From Weissella viridescens (GTDB lineage: Bacteria > Bacillota > Bacilli > Lactobacillales > Lactobacillaceae), in assembly GCF_003862435.1 (NCBI RefSeq), contig NZ_RHGY01000006.1, positions 52,973 through 116,972 on the forward strand: a stretch of 64,000 nucleotides of DNA, given 5' to 3'. Below the pieces are notes generated by a model. That model made no database searches, was not told the origin of the DNA, and saw only the letters and a program-made list of their open reading frames with translations. Each line of letters opens with the position of its first letter. Position 1 is the stretch's first letter. Of this stretch, positions 28,349-35,414 are shown piece by piece. Position numbers and translations under genes: made by a program.

Positions 28349-28498
28349 ATGCGCATTAACATTTTATTAGAGTCAGCAGAGACTGGCGAACGTATCTATT
28401 TAACTTCTAAGAACCGTCGTAACACACCGGATCGTTTGGAGCTTAAGAAGTATTCTCCAAAGTTGCGTCGTGTTACAGTGTTCAAGGAGGTCAAGTAA
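28349..28498 (+). CDS. rpmG: 50S ribosomal protein L33, cysteine-free form
   Basis: 49-aa ribosomal protein. It has the L33 core ([17 protein letters not shown] and [12 protein letters not shown]) but no CxxC pairs, so it is the zinc-independent C-minus type that replaces the zinc form under zinc shortage in Bacillota. GAAGGAG lies 8 bases before ATG 28349; a longer open frame upstream runs through the hairpin leader and is not coding. It is paired with a zinc-free S14, two bases downstream. Confidence 0.95.
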   Translation: MRINILLESAETGERIYLTSKNRRNTPDRLELKKYSPKLRRVTVFKEVK

Positions 28499-28500
28499 TC

Positions 28501-28770
28501 ATGGCTAAAAAGTCAAAGATCGCTAAAGAAAAGAAGATTGAAGCAACCATCGAAAAGTACGCTGAAAAGCGCGCTGCTTTGAAGGCTGCCGGTGATTACG
28601 AAGGTTTGTCAAAGTTGCCTCGTAACGCTTCACCAGTTCGTGCCCACAACCGTGATCGTATCGACGGACGTCCACACGCTTACATGCGTGAATTTGGAAT
28701 GTCACGTTTGAACTTCCGCCAGTTGGCACACAAGGGTCAAATCCCTGGTGTTAAGAAGGCTTCTTGGTAA
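28501..28770 (+). CDS. rpsN: 30S ribosomal protein S14, long zinc-free form
   Basis: 89-aa S14 with [22 protein letters not shown] in place of the CxxC...CxxC ribbon of the short zinc form, and the conserved end [24 protein letters not shown] precedes the ATG inside the end of rpmG. The rpmG-rpsN pair of zinc-free paralogues is the usual Zur-type set; a clear Zur box was not found, only a short palindrome GTAATTTAC at 28232-28240. Confidence 0.95.
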   Translation: MAKKSKIAKEKKIEATIEKYAEKRAALKAAGDYEGLSKLPRNASPVRAHNRDRIDGRPHAYMREFGMSRLNFRQLAHKGQIPGVKKASW

Positions 28771-28793
28771 TCGGCAGATTACTTTAAGTCTTT

Positions 28794-28827
28794 AAAAAGA
28801 GCATCCACTTCTGTGGGTGCTCTTTTT
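28794..28827 (+). terminator. rpsN terminator
   Basis: AGAGCATCCAC pairs with GTGGGTGCTCT (one G-T), TTCT loop, T5. Confidence 0.85.
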
Positions 28828-28871
28828 ATACATAGTAGTAGTTATAAAACGATTTAAAGGAGGGTAGATGG

Positions 28872-29207
28872 ATGAAATTATTACTTAAAAATCCGTGGAT
28901 GACAATTTTAGTTGCCATTATTTTCGAAAGTGGCTGGGTTGTCGGCATTAAATATGCTCACACGCCCGTAGAGTGGATTCTAACGATTATTTCTTTGTTA
29001 ACGTCATTTGGGTTGTACCTGATTGCAAGTCGCAAGCTGCCCGTCGGAACGACGTATGCCGTCTTCGTTGGTTTGGGATCAGCCGCCACCGTTTTGATTG
29101 GTTGGTTAGTCTTTGGCGATGCACTTTCAATCAGCCAATTACTTTTCTTAGTTATCCTACTCGTTGGGGTAATTGGTTTGAAGCTAGTTGAGGAGGAGAC
29201 TGACTAA
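28872..29207 (+). CDS. small multidrug resistance (SMR) transporter subunit 1
   Basis: 111-aa four-helix membrane protein of the EmrE/SugE family, proton-coupled exporter of cationic compounds or guanidinium. The essential membrane-embedded Glu is seen in helix 1 (IFESGWVVG, residue 20), and helix 3 has the GTTYAVFVGLG segment typical of SMR. GGAGGG precedes ATG 28872. The next gene starts one base inside its stop and encodes a second SMR, so they likely form a heterodimer of YkkCD/EbrAB type. No guanidine riboswitch precedes it. Confidence 0.88.
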   Translation: MKLLLKNPWMTILVAIIFESGWVVGIKYAHTPVEWILTIISLLTSFGLYLIASRKLPVGTTYAVFVGLGSAATVLIGWLVFGDALSISQLLFLVILLVGVIGLKLVEEETD

Positions 29208-29527
29208 TGGCATGGATTATTTTATGTTTAGCAGGATTGATGGAAGTTGCCGGCGTGGTCACTTTGAATGAATATAATCGTCGTCGGCGTTCATACCTTA
29301 TTTTCTTCATGGCTGCCTTCATGATTTTGAGTGTGAGCTTGTTGGGCGTTGCACTACGGACCATCCCAATGGGGACAGGATACGCCATCTGGACGGGAAT
29401 CGGCGCAGCCGGTGGAACGATTGTTGGTATGTTGTTCTACCATGAGTCACGTGATTGGAAACGTATCTTGTTTATCAGTTTAATTATTATCGGGGCTGTT
29501 GGTTTGAAGTTCACCACTGGTGCCTAA
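29207..29527 (+). CDS. small multidrug resistance (SMR) transporter subunit 2
   Basis: 106-aa partner of the preceding SMR protein: four hydrophobic helices, Glu in helix 1 (LMEVAGV, residue 12), GTGYAIWTGIG in helix 3. The basic loop RRRRS between helices 1 and 2 suggests an orientation opposite or complementary to subunit 1, as in known SMR pairs. Start and preceding stop overlap (TAATG). Substrate unknown. Confidence 0.88.
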   Translation: MAWIILCLAGLMEVAGVVTLNEYNRRRRSYLIFFMAAFMILSVSLLGVALRTIPMGTGYAIWTGIGAAGGTIVGMLFYHESRDWKRILFISLIIIGAVGLKFTTGA

Positions 29528-29556
29528 GACATTCGTGAAGACGAATGTCTTTTTTA
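29526..29556 (+). terminator. SMR pair terminator
   Basis: AAGACATTCGT, GAAG loop, ACGAATGTCTT, T-rich tail; 11-bp perfect stem. Confidence 0.85.
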
Positions 29557-29664
29557 TTAACGGTAATAAGGCCGTCGGGTGTGTTAAAATGACAATAGGG
29601 ATTCGGATAAAAAGATGAAGGAGAACCCGCTGCCGATATTAAGTGAAAATAAAGGCAGGTTGGC

Positions 29665-29670
29665 TATACT
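29665..29670 (+). promoter_or_regulatory. -10 box abutting the TetR start
   Basis: TATACT ends 5 bases before the ATG at 29676. If used, the message would be leaderless or nearly so, which matches the absence of a ribosome binding site. -35 match is poor. Confidence 0.35.
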
Positions 29671-29675
29671 AAAAG

Positions 29676-30251
29676 ATGCGAAAAAGGGATGAAAAAAAGT
29701 TAATAGCACTTGAACAAGCCGCTTTTGATTTAGTACAAGAAAATGGTATTAGTCAATTAAGCATTAGTAAGCTTGCCAAACGCGCCGGTGTGTCAGTTGC
29801 GACGGCTTATATTTATTTTGAAAATAAATCGGATCTGCTGGGGCATTTGTATCAATCTGTGCGTGAGCAATTGATTGATGACGTTCAAACGCCAACAGAA
29901 AATTTGCCTGTAACTGAACAGTTTGCACAAGTGATGCGTGATTACGCGCAAAACTTTGCCAAAGCACCAAAAGAACTGAATTTCATGGCAGCTTTAGCAG
30001 CTAATCCTGAGTATCTTCCAGAAACGATGCAAGCAGATACCACGCTTTTGGGGCCAGCAATGTTAACCGTTATCAAACGAGCCTACTTGCAAGAACAATT
30101 AATGACTGATAATGTAGATTTGATTGTGGCGCAAGCACTAGAACCATTGCAGTGGCTCTATCAAGCACGCGCGCAACACCAAGCTAAGGTGCAGGATAGC
30201 GAGCTTGATGTGCTCATTACGATGGCAACTCGAGCGATTTTTAAAGCATAG
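29676..30251 (+). CDS. TetR/AcrR-family regulator
   Basis: 191-aa one-component repressor-type regulator. The N-terminal helix-turn-helix is clear (SISKLAKRAGVSVATAYIYFENKSDLL, residues 29-55), followed by an all-helical ligand domain. No ribosome binding site precedes the ATG, see the -10 box beside it. It lies between an SMR efflux pair and an oxidoreductase gene 23 bp downstream; control of one or both is a natural inference but no operator palindrome was identified. Confidence 0.85.
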   Translation: MRKRDEKKLIALEQAAFDLVQENGISQLSISKLAKRAGVSVATAYIYFENKSDLLGHLYQSVREQLIDDVQTPTENLPVTEQFAQVMRDYAQNFAKAPKELNFMAALAANPEYLPETMQADTTLLGPAMLTVIKRAYLQEQLMTDNVDLIVAQALEPLQWLYQARAQHQAKVQDSELDVLITMATRAIFKA

Positions 30252-30274
30252 AACACACTATAGGGGGATTAATT

Positions 30275-31606
30275 ATGCCAGAATTTGATTATGATGTTGT
30301 ATATATTGGAAGTGGACACGGAACGTTTGATGGTGCAATGCCATTAGCCGCTAAGGGAAAGCGCGTTGCCGTGATTGAAGCGGATAAAGTTGGGGGAACT
30401 TGTCCAAACTGGGGATGTAACGCAAAGATTTTGCTAGACGGACCAGTTGCGCTACAACACACTTTGCTTGCCTCTGACGGTATTGTCAGTGGTGATGGTA
30501 AGATTGATTGGGCGAAGAATAAGGCGCACAAGCAAGCTGCCATTGACGTGATTCCAGATGCCCTTAAGGGTGGGATGGAAGCTTCAGGCATCAAGATGTA
30601 CTTTGGTCATGGAACCATTATTGGTGAACATACCGTTGCCGTTGATGGTGAACCCATCACTGCTGAAAACATCGTGATTGCCACAGGATTGCGCCCACAC
30701 CAATTGGACATTCCTGGAACTGAATTGGGTCATGATTCAAAGGACTTCATGGCTTTAGATGATATGCCAAAGCACATGGTTATCATTGGTGGTGGTTACA
30801 TTGGGGTTGAATTCGCCACAATGGCCAACGCTGCTGGTTCTGACGTGTCACTTGTTTTGCATGATGGCGAAGCCTTGCGCGGCTTCCACCAACCATATGT
30901 GAAGGAAGTGTTAGCTGATCTTGAATCACGTGGGGTTACCGTCGTTCGCAACCAAGAAGTGAAGTCATTTGAACAACAAGGTGATCAAATTGAAGTCGCT
31001 TTGTCAGATGATACAATCACAACTGATTGGGTTTTGGATGCAACTGGTCGTGTTGCTAACGTTGAGAACCTTGGTCTTGAAGATTTGGAAATTGAACACA
31101 GCCCTAAGGGAATTGTGGTTAATGAATATCTTCAAACAACGGTGCCAAGCATCTATGTTTCTGGTGATGTAATCGACAAGGAACAACCAAAGTTAACACC
31201 AACCGCACAATTCGAATCACAATACTTGATGCACCGCTTTGCAGGTGAATCAGATGCTGCTATCGATTACCCAGCCATCGCGACAAACGTCTTCACGACG
31301 CCACGTATCGCCCAAGCTGGTGTAACTGTTGCAGAAGCACAAGCTGATCCAGATAAGTACATCGTTCAAGAGAACGACCTTTCTGGCGACTGGTACCGTG
31401 CCGTTGATTATGAAAAGAATGCTAAGTTGACCCTTATCTTCAATAAGGACAAGCAACTAGTCGGAGCAACTGAAATTTCAGAACGCGCCGAAGATTCAAT
31501 CAACGCATTGTTGCCAGCTATCGAATTTGGCTACACACCTGCACAACTTGAACGCTTGGTTTACATTTTCCCAGCCATCGCGTTTGATTCAATTAGCAAA
31601 TTGTAA
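30275..31606 (+). CDS. FAD-dependent pyridine nucleotide-disulfide oxidoreductase
   Basis: 443-aa flavoprotein of the glutathione reductase/dihydrolipoamide dehydrogenase fold. It has an FAD site (YIGSGHGTF), the redox-active disulfide GGTCPNWGCNAK (Cys near 43 and 48), an NAD(P) site GGGYIGVEFA near 172, and ATGRVAN then YVSGDV for FAD. The C-terminal active-site motif HPTxxE of this family is not present: the equivalent place reads FPAIAFDS, so the catalytic His-Glu dyad is missing. The substrate is therefore uncertain; naming it glutathione reductase or Lpd is not justified. Likely cotranscribed with the TetR gene. Confidence 0.8.
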   Translation: MPEFDYDVVYIGSGHGTFDGAMPLAAKGKRVAVIEADKVGGTCPNWGCNAKILLDGPVALQHTLLASDGIVSGDGKIDWAKNKAHKQAAIDVIPDALKGGMEASGIKMYFGHGTIIGEHTVAVDGEPITAENIVIATGLRPHQLDIPGTELGHDSKDFMALDDMPKHMVIIGGGYIGVEFATMANAAGSDVSLVLHDGEALRGFHQPYVKEVLADLESRGVTVVRNQEVKSFEQQGDQIEVALSDDTITTDWVLDATGRVANVENLGLEDLEIEHSPKGIVVNEYLQTTVPSIYVSGDVIDKEQPKLTPTAQFESQYLMHRFAGESDAAIDYPAIATNVFTTPRIAQAGVTVAEAQADPDKYIVQENDLSGDWYRAVDYEKNAKLTLIFNKDKQLVGATEISERAEDSINALLPAIEFGYTPAQLERLVYIFPAIAFDSISKL

Positions 31607-31614
31607 TATAAAAT

Positions 31615-31646
31615 AAAGCCTCGCCAGTTTTCTGGCGGGGCTTTTT
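31615..31646 (+). terminator. oxidoreductase terminator
   Basis: AAAGCCTCGCCAG pairs with CTGGCGGGGCTTT, short loop, T-rich tail. Confidence 0.85.
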
Positions 31647-31684
31647 TAATGTGTATATATAATTTACCTTTCAAATGGAAGTAA

Positions 31685-31713
31685 TTGCTATAGCTTGAAA
31701 ATCTATTTATAAT
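31685..31713 (+). promoter_or_regulatory. promoter of the accessory patch
   Basis: TTGCTA (31685-31690), 17-bp spacer, consensus TATAAT (31708-31713), 39 bp before the 328-aa gene. Confidence 0.65.
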
Positions 31714-31751
31714 ACTGAGAAACAAAGGCCGAAAAAATATGAGGGAAGCTT

Positions 31752-32738
31752 ATGCTATTCAATAATAAAAAGAAACAGTTCGCAGAAGATCGAATTCAAA
31801 AAATACTTATTCCAATTTTTGATGAAATGGAATTGCAGAATGTGGCACTAGATGACTTAGGAAGTCAAACGCTCATGGTTTATTACTATGGCATGTTGGT
31901 CCATTTAGGTCACGCTGATGATGTTGATAACAAGTTAGTGCTGAACCAATTTACTCGCGACCTAATGGAATATTTTGATTATTCAATGGACGAGGCAGTC
32001 GAATGGGCGCTTAATATCGAACATTTCGTTGAAACGCAAGAATACGATACAACCAATGTTTTATTTGAACATGGGTATGAAGCACTTGATGATTTAAACG
32101 ATGGTGAACAAGCTGAAGTAAAGAAGGATTATAGTGACATTGTTGACCATCTTAAAGCATATGAAGCGGAAAATCCGGATGCTGTTCCTGAAGAACAAGT
32201 TTCACCAATGGAAGATCTGATGCATGGCAGTCAGGATAGTTCTGAAACCCAAGAAAATGATGACAGTGGGCACTGGTCGCTGAACGTTGACTTGATTAAT
32301 CAGTTTATCGAAAATGATTGGTTCCAACAATATGAAGAATTGAATGAAAAGAAGCTTGAGAAACTAAGCGAGCAATGGAGTAAATTGAGTTTTGAGAATT
32401 TTAGTCTGGATCGAAGTAATGAAGTGTCAATGAATCTTTCGCAGGCTCAATTAGAACAATGGAACAATCTAGTTTATGAATATATTGGTAGCTATCAAGA
32501 TTCTATTAAATTTGTAATTGATGGTTCGTGGGGAAGTGAAGTGAGTGATGAGTTAAAAAAGAAATTAACAAATAATATTGCCGCTCAATTATTAATGCTT
32601 ATTATTACCTCGTCATTCATAGATATAGAAGAAATACCCTATTACGCCGAATTAAAGAAAATTTTGCTAGATGGCTATATCTATACCAAATGGGAAGGTC
32701 AGTACCCTGATGGTAAACTCGGCATTTATAAAAATTAA
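31752..32738 (+). CDS. immunity-like acidic protein (Imm48-like N-terminal region)
   Basis: 328 aa, strongly acidic, no signal peptide or membrane helix. The N-terminal 130 residues (SQTLMVYYYGMLVHLGHADDV, LVLNQFTRDLMEYFDYSMDEAVEWAL) remind me of immunity proteins of the Imm48 type from lactic acid bacteria; this is pattern memory, not a search. A low-complexity acidic hinge (150-175) leads to a helical C-terminal half of unknown kind. GAGGGAAGC lies upstream of the ATG. Codon use is more AT-rich than in housekeeping neighbours. No toxin gene is adjacent, so it would be an orphan immunity gene. Confidence 0.5.
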   Translation: MLFNNKKKQFAEDRIQKILIPIFDEMELQNVALDDLGSQTLMVYYYGMLVHLGHADDVDNKLVLNQFTRDLMEYFDYSMDEAVEWALNIEHFVETQEYDTTNVLFEHGYEALDDLNDGEQAEVKKDYSDIVDHLKAYEAENPDAVPEEQVSPMEDLMHGSQDSSETQENDDSGHWSLNVDLINQFIENDWFQQYEELNEKKLEKLSEQWSKLSFENFSLDRSNEVSMNLSQAQLEQWNNLVYEYIGSYQDSIKFVIDGSWGSEVSDELKKKLTNNIAAQLLMLIITSSFIDIEEIPYYAELKKILLDGYIYTKWEGQYPDGKLGIYKN

Positions 32739-32794
32739 GCATAACTGTAGTAGAGATTGACTTTGATTAGGAGTTCATTCATGAGGAAAAAATT

Positions 32795-33364
32795 ATGGAT
32801 AATATGAAACCTGGTGATAAGACAGGTGAATTTATTGGACACGCCAAGAATGGTATGGAAGTTGAGTGGGATAAAGACCGCAAAGGTAGGTGGCGCAACG
32901 TTTACATAACTGATGTTAAAAATAAGTTTAATGATGTAAAGGAAGAGCCATCTAGTATTGTGGAATCCGGCTATTATGATAATTATCGGGTAAAAACAAC
33001 ACCTGAAGGAATTAAATGGGTGTTGGATGGACTTGAGACAGACATGAATCAAATATTAGATTATTGTAAAGATAAGAAGTCTTGGAATTCAGACTATGAT
33101 GGAATTACATTTTACGGTGATGATTGGGAGGCAGGTTATGACTGTTATGAGTTTCCAAAAAAGATTGAAAAAAATCAAGCTGTTGTGGAAAACTTTCATG
33201 ATTATCCCGATGAGACCATTGATATTGCGTATGTGACGTTAGAACAACTGTATGATTACTTCGTTGATGAAGTCAACCATGCGAATACATTTGTTTATCG
33301 ACCTCAAGATATTGCAAAAATGAAAGAAAAGTTACCAGAAGTAAAAAAAGCTTTTGGACTGTAA
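32795..33364 (+). CDS. hypothetical acidic protein, possible orphan immunity protein
   Basis: 189 aa, rich in Asp/Glu/Tyr/Trp, no membrane segment. N-terminus contains GEFIGHAKNGMEVEWDKD; the middle FYGDDWEAGYDCYEFPK; the end a helical VKKAFGL. Composition and size fit polymorphic-toxin immunity proteins, and it follows another immunity-like gene by 56 bp. TGAGG lies upstream of the ATG with A-rich spacing. A diverged copy of its N-terminal motif is found 100 bp after its stop (33470). Function not established. Confidence 0.55.
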   Translation: MDNMKPGDKTGEFIGHAKNGMEVEWDKDRKGRWRNVYITDVKNKFNDVKEEPSSIVESGYYDNYRVKTTPEGIKWVLDGLETDMNQILDYCKDKKSWNSDYDGITFYGDDWEAGYDCYEFPKKIEKNQAVVENFHDYPDETIDIAYVTLEQLYDYFVDEVNHANTFVYRPQDIAKMKEKLPEVKKAFGL

Positions 33365-33394
33365 AACCAGATAATGACAACGATTGAATAGACC

Positions 33395-33432
33395 ATGAGG
33401 TCCAGAATGACTGTATTCTGGACCTCATTTTG
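33395..33432 (+). terminator. terminator after immunity-like genes
   Basis: Perfect 14-bp stem (ATGAGGTCCAGAAT and complement), GACTGT loop, T-rich tail. Confidence 0.85.
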
Positions 33433-33469
33433 TTATATAATATTTAAACTTAGGACAACCGAAAGCATA

Positions 33470-33586
33470 AGATCTGACGATAAACTAGGTGACGTCAGTG
33501 GCTATGCCAAGCATGTTAAGATAGAATTGATGTATTCAAATGAAAAGACGGCGCGGCAATCTAACCTAAGGTGGCAGACAGAATAA
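33470..33586 (+). pseudogene. fragment resembling the N-terminus of the 189-aa neighbour
   Basis: About 38 codons with DDKLGDVSGYAKHVKIELMY ending at TAA 33584-33586. Compared with DKTGEFIGHAKNGMEVEWD in the gene at 32795, the D-K-x-G-x-x-x-G-x-A-K pattern is kept. There is no ribosome binding site or start codon after the terminator hairpin, so it looks like the end of a decayed or rearranged paralogue rather than a gene. Confidence 0.4.
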
Positions 33587-33705
33587 ATGATGCATATCTT
33601 TAAGGGTAAGATAGGGCTTCATAAAAGAACATAGTAGTGGTGAGGGCGAACATGCAATAATGCAGTAGTATCGTGTCAGAAACGATATTAAAATAATTAA
33701 GGAAC

Positions 33706-33734
33706 TTGTTAAAATAATTGCGATAGTATATATT
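33706..33734 (+). promoter_or_regulatory. promoter of the 48-aa ORF
   Basis: TTGTTA (33706-33711), 17-bp spacer, TATATT (33729-33734). Confidence 0.6.
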
Positions 33735-33750
33735 AAAGATAATAAAGTTT

Positions 33751-33772
33751 AATATCATTGCGTAATGATATT
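33751..33772. promoter_or_regulatory. operator-like perfect inverted repeat
   Basis: AATATCATT, GCGT, AATGATATT: nine-bp arms with a 4-base spacer, placed about 10-30 bp after the predicted start of transcription. A second, looser repeat TATCGT...ACGATA lies at 33670-33688. Typical of a repressor site; the cognate regulator is unknown. Confidence 0.45.
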
Positions 33773-33823
33773 TGAACATAACAAGTTGAGAAGTATTAAA
33801 AGCTAAACTAAAGGAGCAATGAC

Positions 33824-33970
33824 ATGAAGTTACCAAAAACTTATACAAGTAAAAATGGGCACTTAACTGTGACAATGGAACGAACTACTAAGAAGGAAAA
33901 GATTCAAGCATTAATTGGATGGACAGTTGTTGCTGTGATTGTATATGCTTTCGTCTTGCTTCTCAAGTAA
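33824..33970 (+). CDS. small single-pass membrane protein
   Basis: 48 aa: basic, polar N-terminus of about 27 residues followed by one membrane helix (about 29-46, ALIGWTVVAVIVYAFVLLL) and a terminal Lys. AAGGAG lies 8 bases before the ATG. It has its own promoter with an operator-like palindrome and its own terminator. Not recognised. It is the gene immediately before the attenuator-controlled efflux gene. Confidence 0.65.
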   Translation: MKLPKTYTSKNGHLTVTMERTTKKEKIQALIGWTVVAVIVYAFVLLLK

Positions 33971-33985
33971 ATGATTTCAAATGGG

Positions 33986-34023
33986 GCCCATTAGTTAGCG
34001 TGAGTTAACTGGTGGGCTTTTTA
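33986..34023 (+). terminator. terminator between 48-aa ORF and leader ORF
   Basis: GCCCATTAGTTA pairs with TAACTGGTGGGC (two G-T pairs), followed by T5. Only 26 bp separate it from the leader ORF start, leaving little room for a promoter. Confidence 0.75.
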
Positions 34024-34048
34024 TATGGTTTAAAAGAGGAGAAAAAAT

Positions 34049-34093
34049 ATGAATTATTCAGAATTTATTATGTCTGCAACAGTAAGTGACTAA
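34049..34093 (+). CDS. 14-codon leader ORF
   Basis: Reads MNYSEFIMSATVSD then TAA. AGAGGAG lies 7 bases before the ATG, a better site than many full genes here have. The stop is one base from the hairpin that contains the start codon of the efflux gene. Layout matches leader peptides of inducible antibiotic-resistance genes (cat, erm, cmlA), where a drug-stalled ribosome opens the hairpin. The sequence is not a known leader peptide to me; function is inferred from position. Confidence 0.55.
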   Translation: MNYSEFIMSATVSD

Positions 34094-34146
34094 GGACGTT
34101 TTTCATCAGATTAAAAAATATTAGGAGAAAAAAATGAGAAACGTCC
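34094..34146 (+). promoter_or_regulatory. start-codon-sequestering hairpin (putative translational attenuator)
   Basis: Arm 34094-34106 (GGACGTTTTTCAT) pairs with 34134-34146 (ATGAGAAACGTCC) over 13 consecutive pairs, one being U-G. The second arm begins with the ATG of the efflux gene, and the AGGAG at 34123-34127 sits in the 27-base loop. There is no T run, so it is not a terminator. Confidence 0.65.
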
Positions 34147-35306
34147 AGAAAAATAGTCCAGCAATCATCCTATTGATTGTACTTGTGGGGTTCCCACAAA
34201 TTAGTGAAACGATCTTCACACCAGCATTACCGGAAATCAGTCGAGATTTTCATGTCACCGCACAAACCGCCCAACTTTTGATGGGAAGTTACTTCATGGC
34301 ATTTGCCGTTGGGGTTTTAGTTTGGGGACAGTTGTCAGACCGATGGGGTCGGCGACCAACGATGCTCCTAGGTATCTTGGTCTATCTTATCGGTAACATC
34401 GGCTTATTTGCAGCACCAGAATTTGGTTGGTTACTACTAGCCCGACTCGTGCAGGCCTTTGGCGCCAGTGTCGGATCAGTTGTCACGCAAACAATTATGC
34501 GGGAAAGCTTTTCCGGAGTGAGAGGGGCCCAAGTATTCGCCAAAGTCGGCGGTGCCATGGCCTTAGCACCTGCATTGGGTCCATTTATTGGGGGAATCAT
34601 CCAACAATATTTCGGATTCAAAAGTGTCTGTTCCGTGCTTATTGGCATGGCGATTATGATTTTGATATACAGTTATGGTAAGTTGCCAGAAACAATGAAT
34701 CCAAAGGCGACTGAGCCGTCGGTTTCAATTTGGCACGCTGCGAAAATTCTTGCGCATGATAAGCGAGTTTGGGCTTATGCCGTTTTGATTGCGGGCATCA
34801 ATGGAATTCTGTTTAGCTTTTATGCAGAGGCACCATTTGTTCTGATGCAAATGTATGGCATGGACGCTATGCATTACGGCATCGCGGGGATGGTGATTGC
34901 GTTATCTAGTATTGTTGGGGCGATGTGCGCAAACTATGCGGTGAAGTATCTGACATCTTACCGAATTATTATGTTAAGCCTGATTGTGAGTGGGCTAGGT
35001 GTTGGCGTTGGTTGCTTGAGTGCGACGATGCATAGTAGTTTATTGTTCCTGGCGGCCTTCTTTATTGTCTTTACCGGGCTGAACACTATTTTGCCATTAG
35101 TACTGAATGATGCTTTGGTTGGATATGAAAATATTATTGGGACTGCCAGTGGTGTATTTGGATTTGCCTATTACGTGATGATTAGTTTGATGACTTATGG
35201 CATGAGTCTAATGCACAACGGCACGGCATTTGCATTGCCACTTTATGTTGGGGCGTTAATTGTATTAATGCTCATATTGACGGTTACGTGTTTAAGAAAA
35301 AGATAG
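34134..35306 (+). CDS. MFS drug efflux transporter, Bcr/CflA-like
   Basis: 390-aa, 12-helix proton antiporter of the DHA1 type. Visible motifs: FTPALPEISRDF at the end of helix 1, GQLSDRWGRRP (motif A) near residue 65, and ALAPALGPFIGG (motif C, antiporter signature) near 145. The Bcr/CflA branch includes exporters of chloramphenicol, florfenicol and bicyclomycin, but the drug cannot be predicted. AGGAG precedes the ATG by 6 bases, within the hairpin loop described above. Confidence 0.85.
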   Translation: MRNVQKNSPAIILLIVLVGFPQISETIFTPALPEISRDFHVTAQTAQLLMGSYFMAFAVGVLVWGQLSDRWGRRPTMLLGILVYLIGNIGLFAAPEFGWLLLARLVQAFGASVGSVVTQTIMRESFSGVRGAQVFAKVGGAMALAPALGPFIGGIIQQYFGFKSVCSVLIGMAIMILIYSYGKLPETMNPKATEPSVSIWHAAKILAHDKRVWAYAVLIAGINGILFSFYAEAPFVLMQMYGMDAMHYGIAGMVIALSSIVGAMCANYAVKYLTSYRIIMLSLIVSGLGVGVGCLSATMHSSLLFLAAFFIVFTGLNTILPLVLNDALVGYENIIGTASGVFGFAYYVMISLMTYGMSLMHNGTAFALPLYVGALIVLMLILTVTCLRKR

Positions 35307-35310
35307 TGGG

Positions 35311-35342
35311 AAAGCCTGTGCTTGCGAGCGCGGGCTTTTTTG
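35311..35342 (+). terminator. efflux gene terminator
   Basis: AAAGCCTGTGCT pairs with AGCGCGGGCTTT, TGCG loop, T6. Confidence 0.8.
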
Positions 35343-35345
35343 TAT

Positions 35346-35403
35346 AAAAAATAATCGAAATATTCTGGGGATTTCCCAAAACATTTCGATTATGTTATTT
35401 TTG
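35346..35403 (-). terminator. terminator of ydhK-like gene
   Basis: ATAATCGAAAT (35351-35361) pairs with ATTTCGATTAT (35393-35403) with an inner TGGG/CCCA stem; read on the minus strand it ends in a T run. Confidence 0.65.
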
Positions 35404-35414
35404 CATTTATTCAA

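Noticed and set aside
28771..28871. Guanidine (ykkC) riboswitch expected before the SMR pair
   Set aside because: The 100-bp gap holds only the rpsN terminator and a ribosome binding site; no conserved ykkC sequence.
29617..29692. Leader ORF before the TetR gene
   Set aside because: The short frames there lack a correctly spaced ribosome binding site.
33395..33586. 63-codon open frame as an intact gene
   Set aside because: The start lies within the terminator stem; only the last 38 codons look like a protein fragment.
31752..35306. Integrated element or genomic island with attachment sites
   Set aside because: No integrase, transposase, tRNA boundary or flanking direct repeat was seen, only accessory-type genes.
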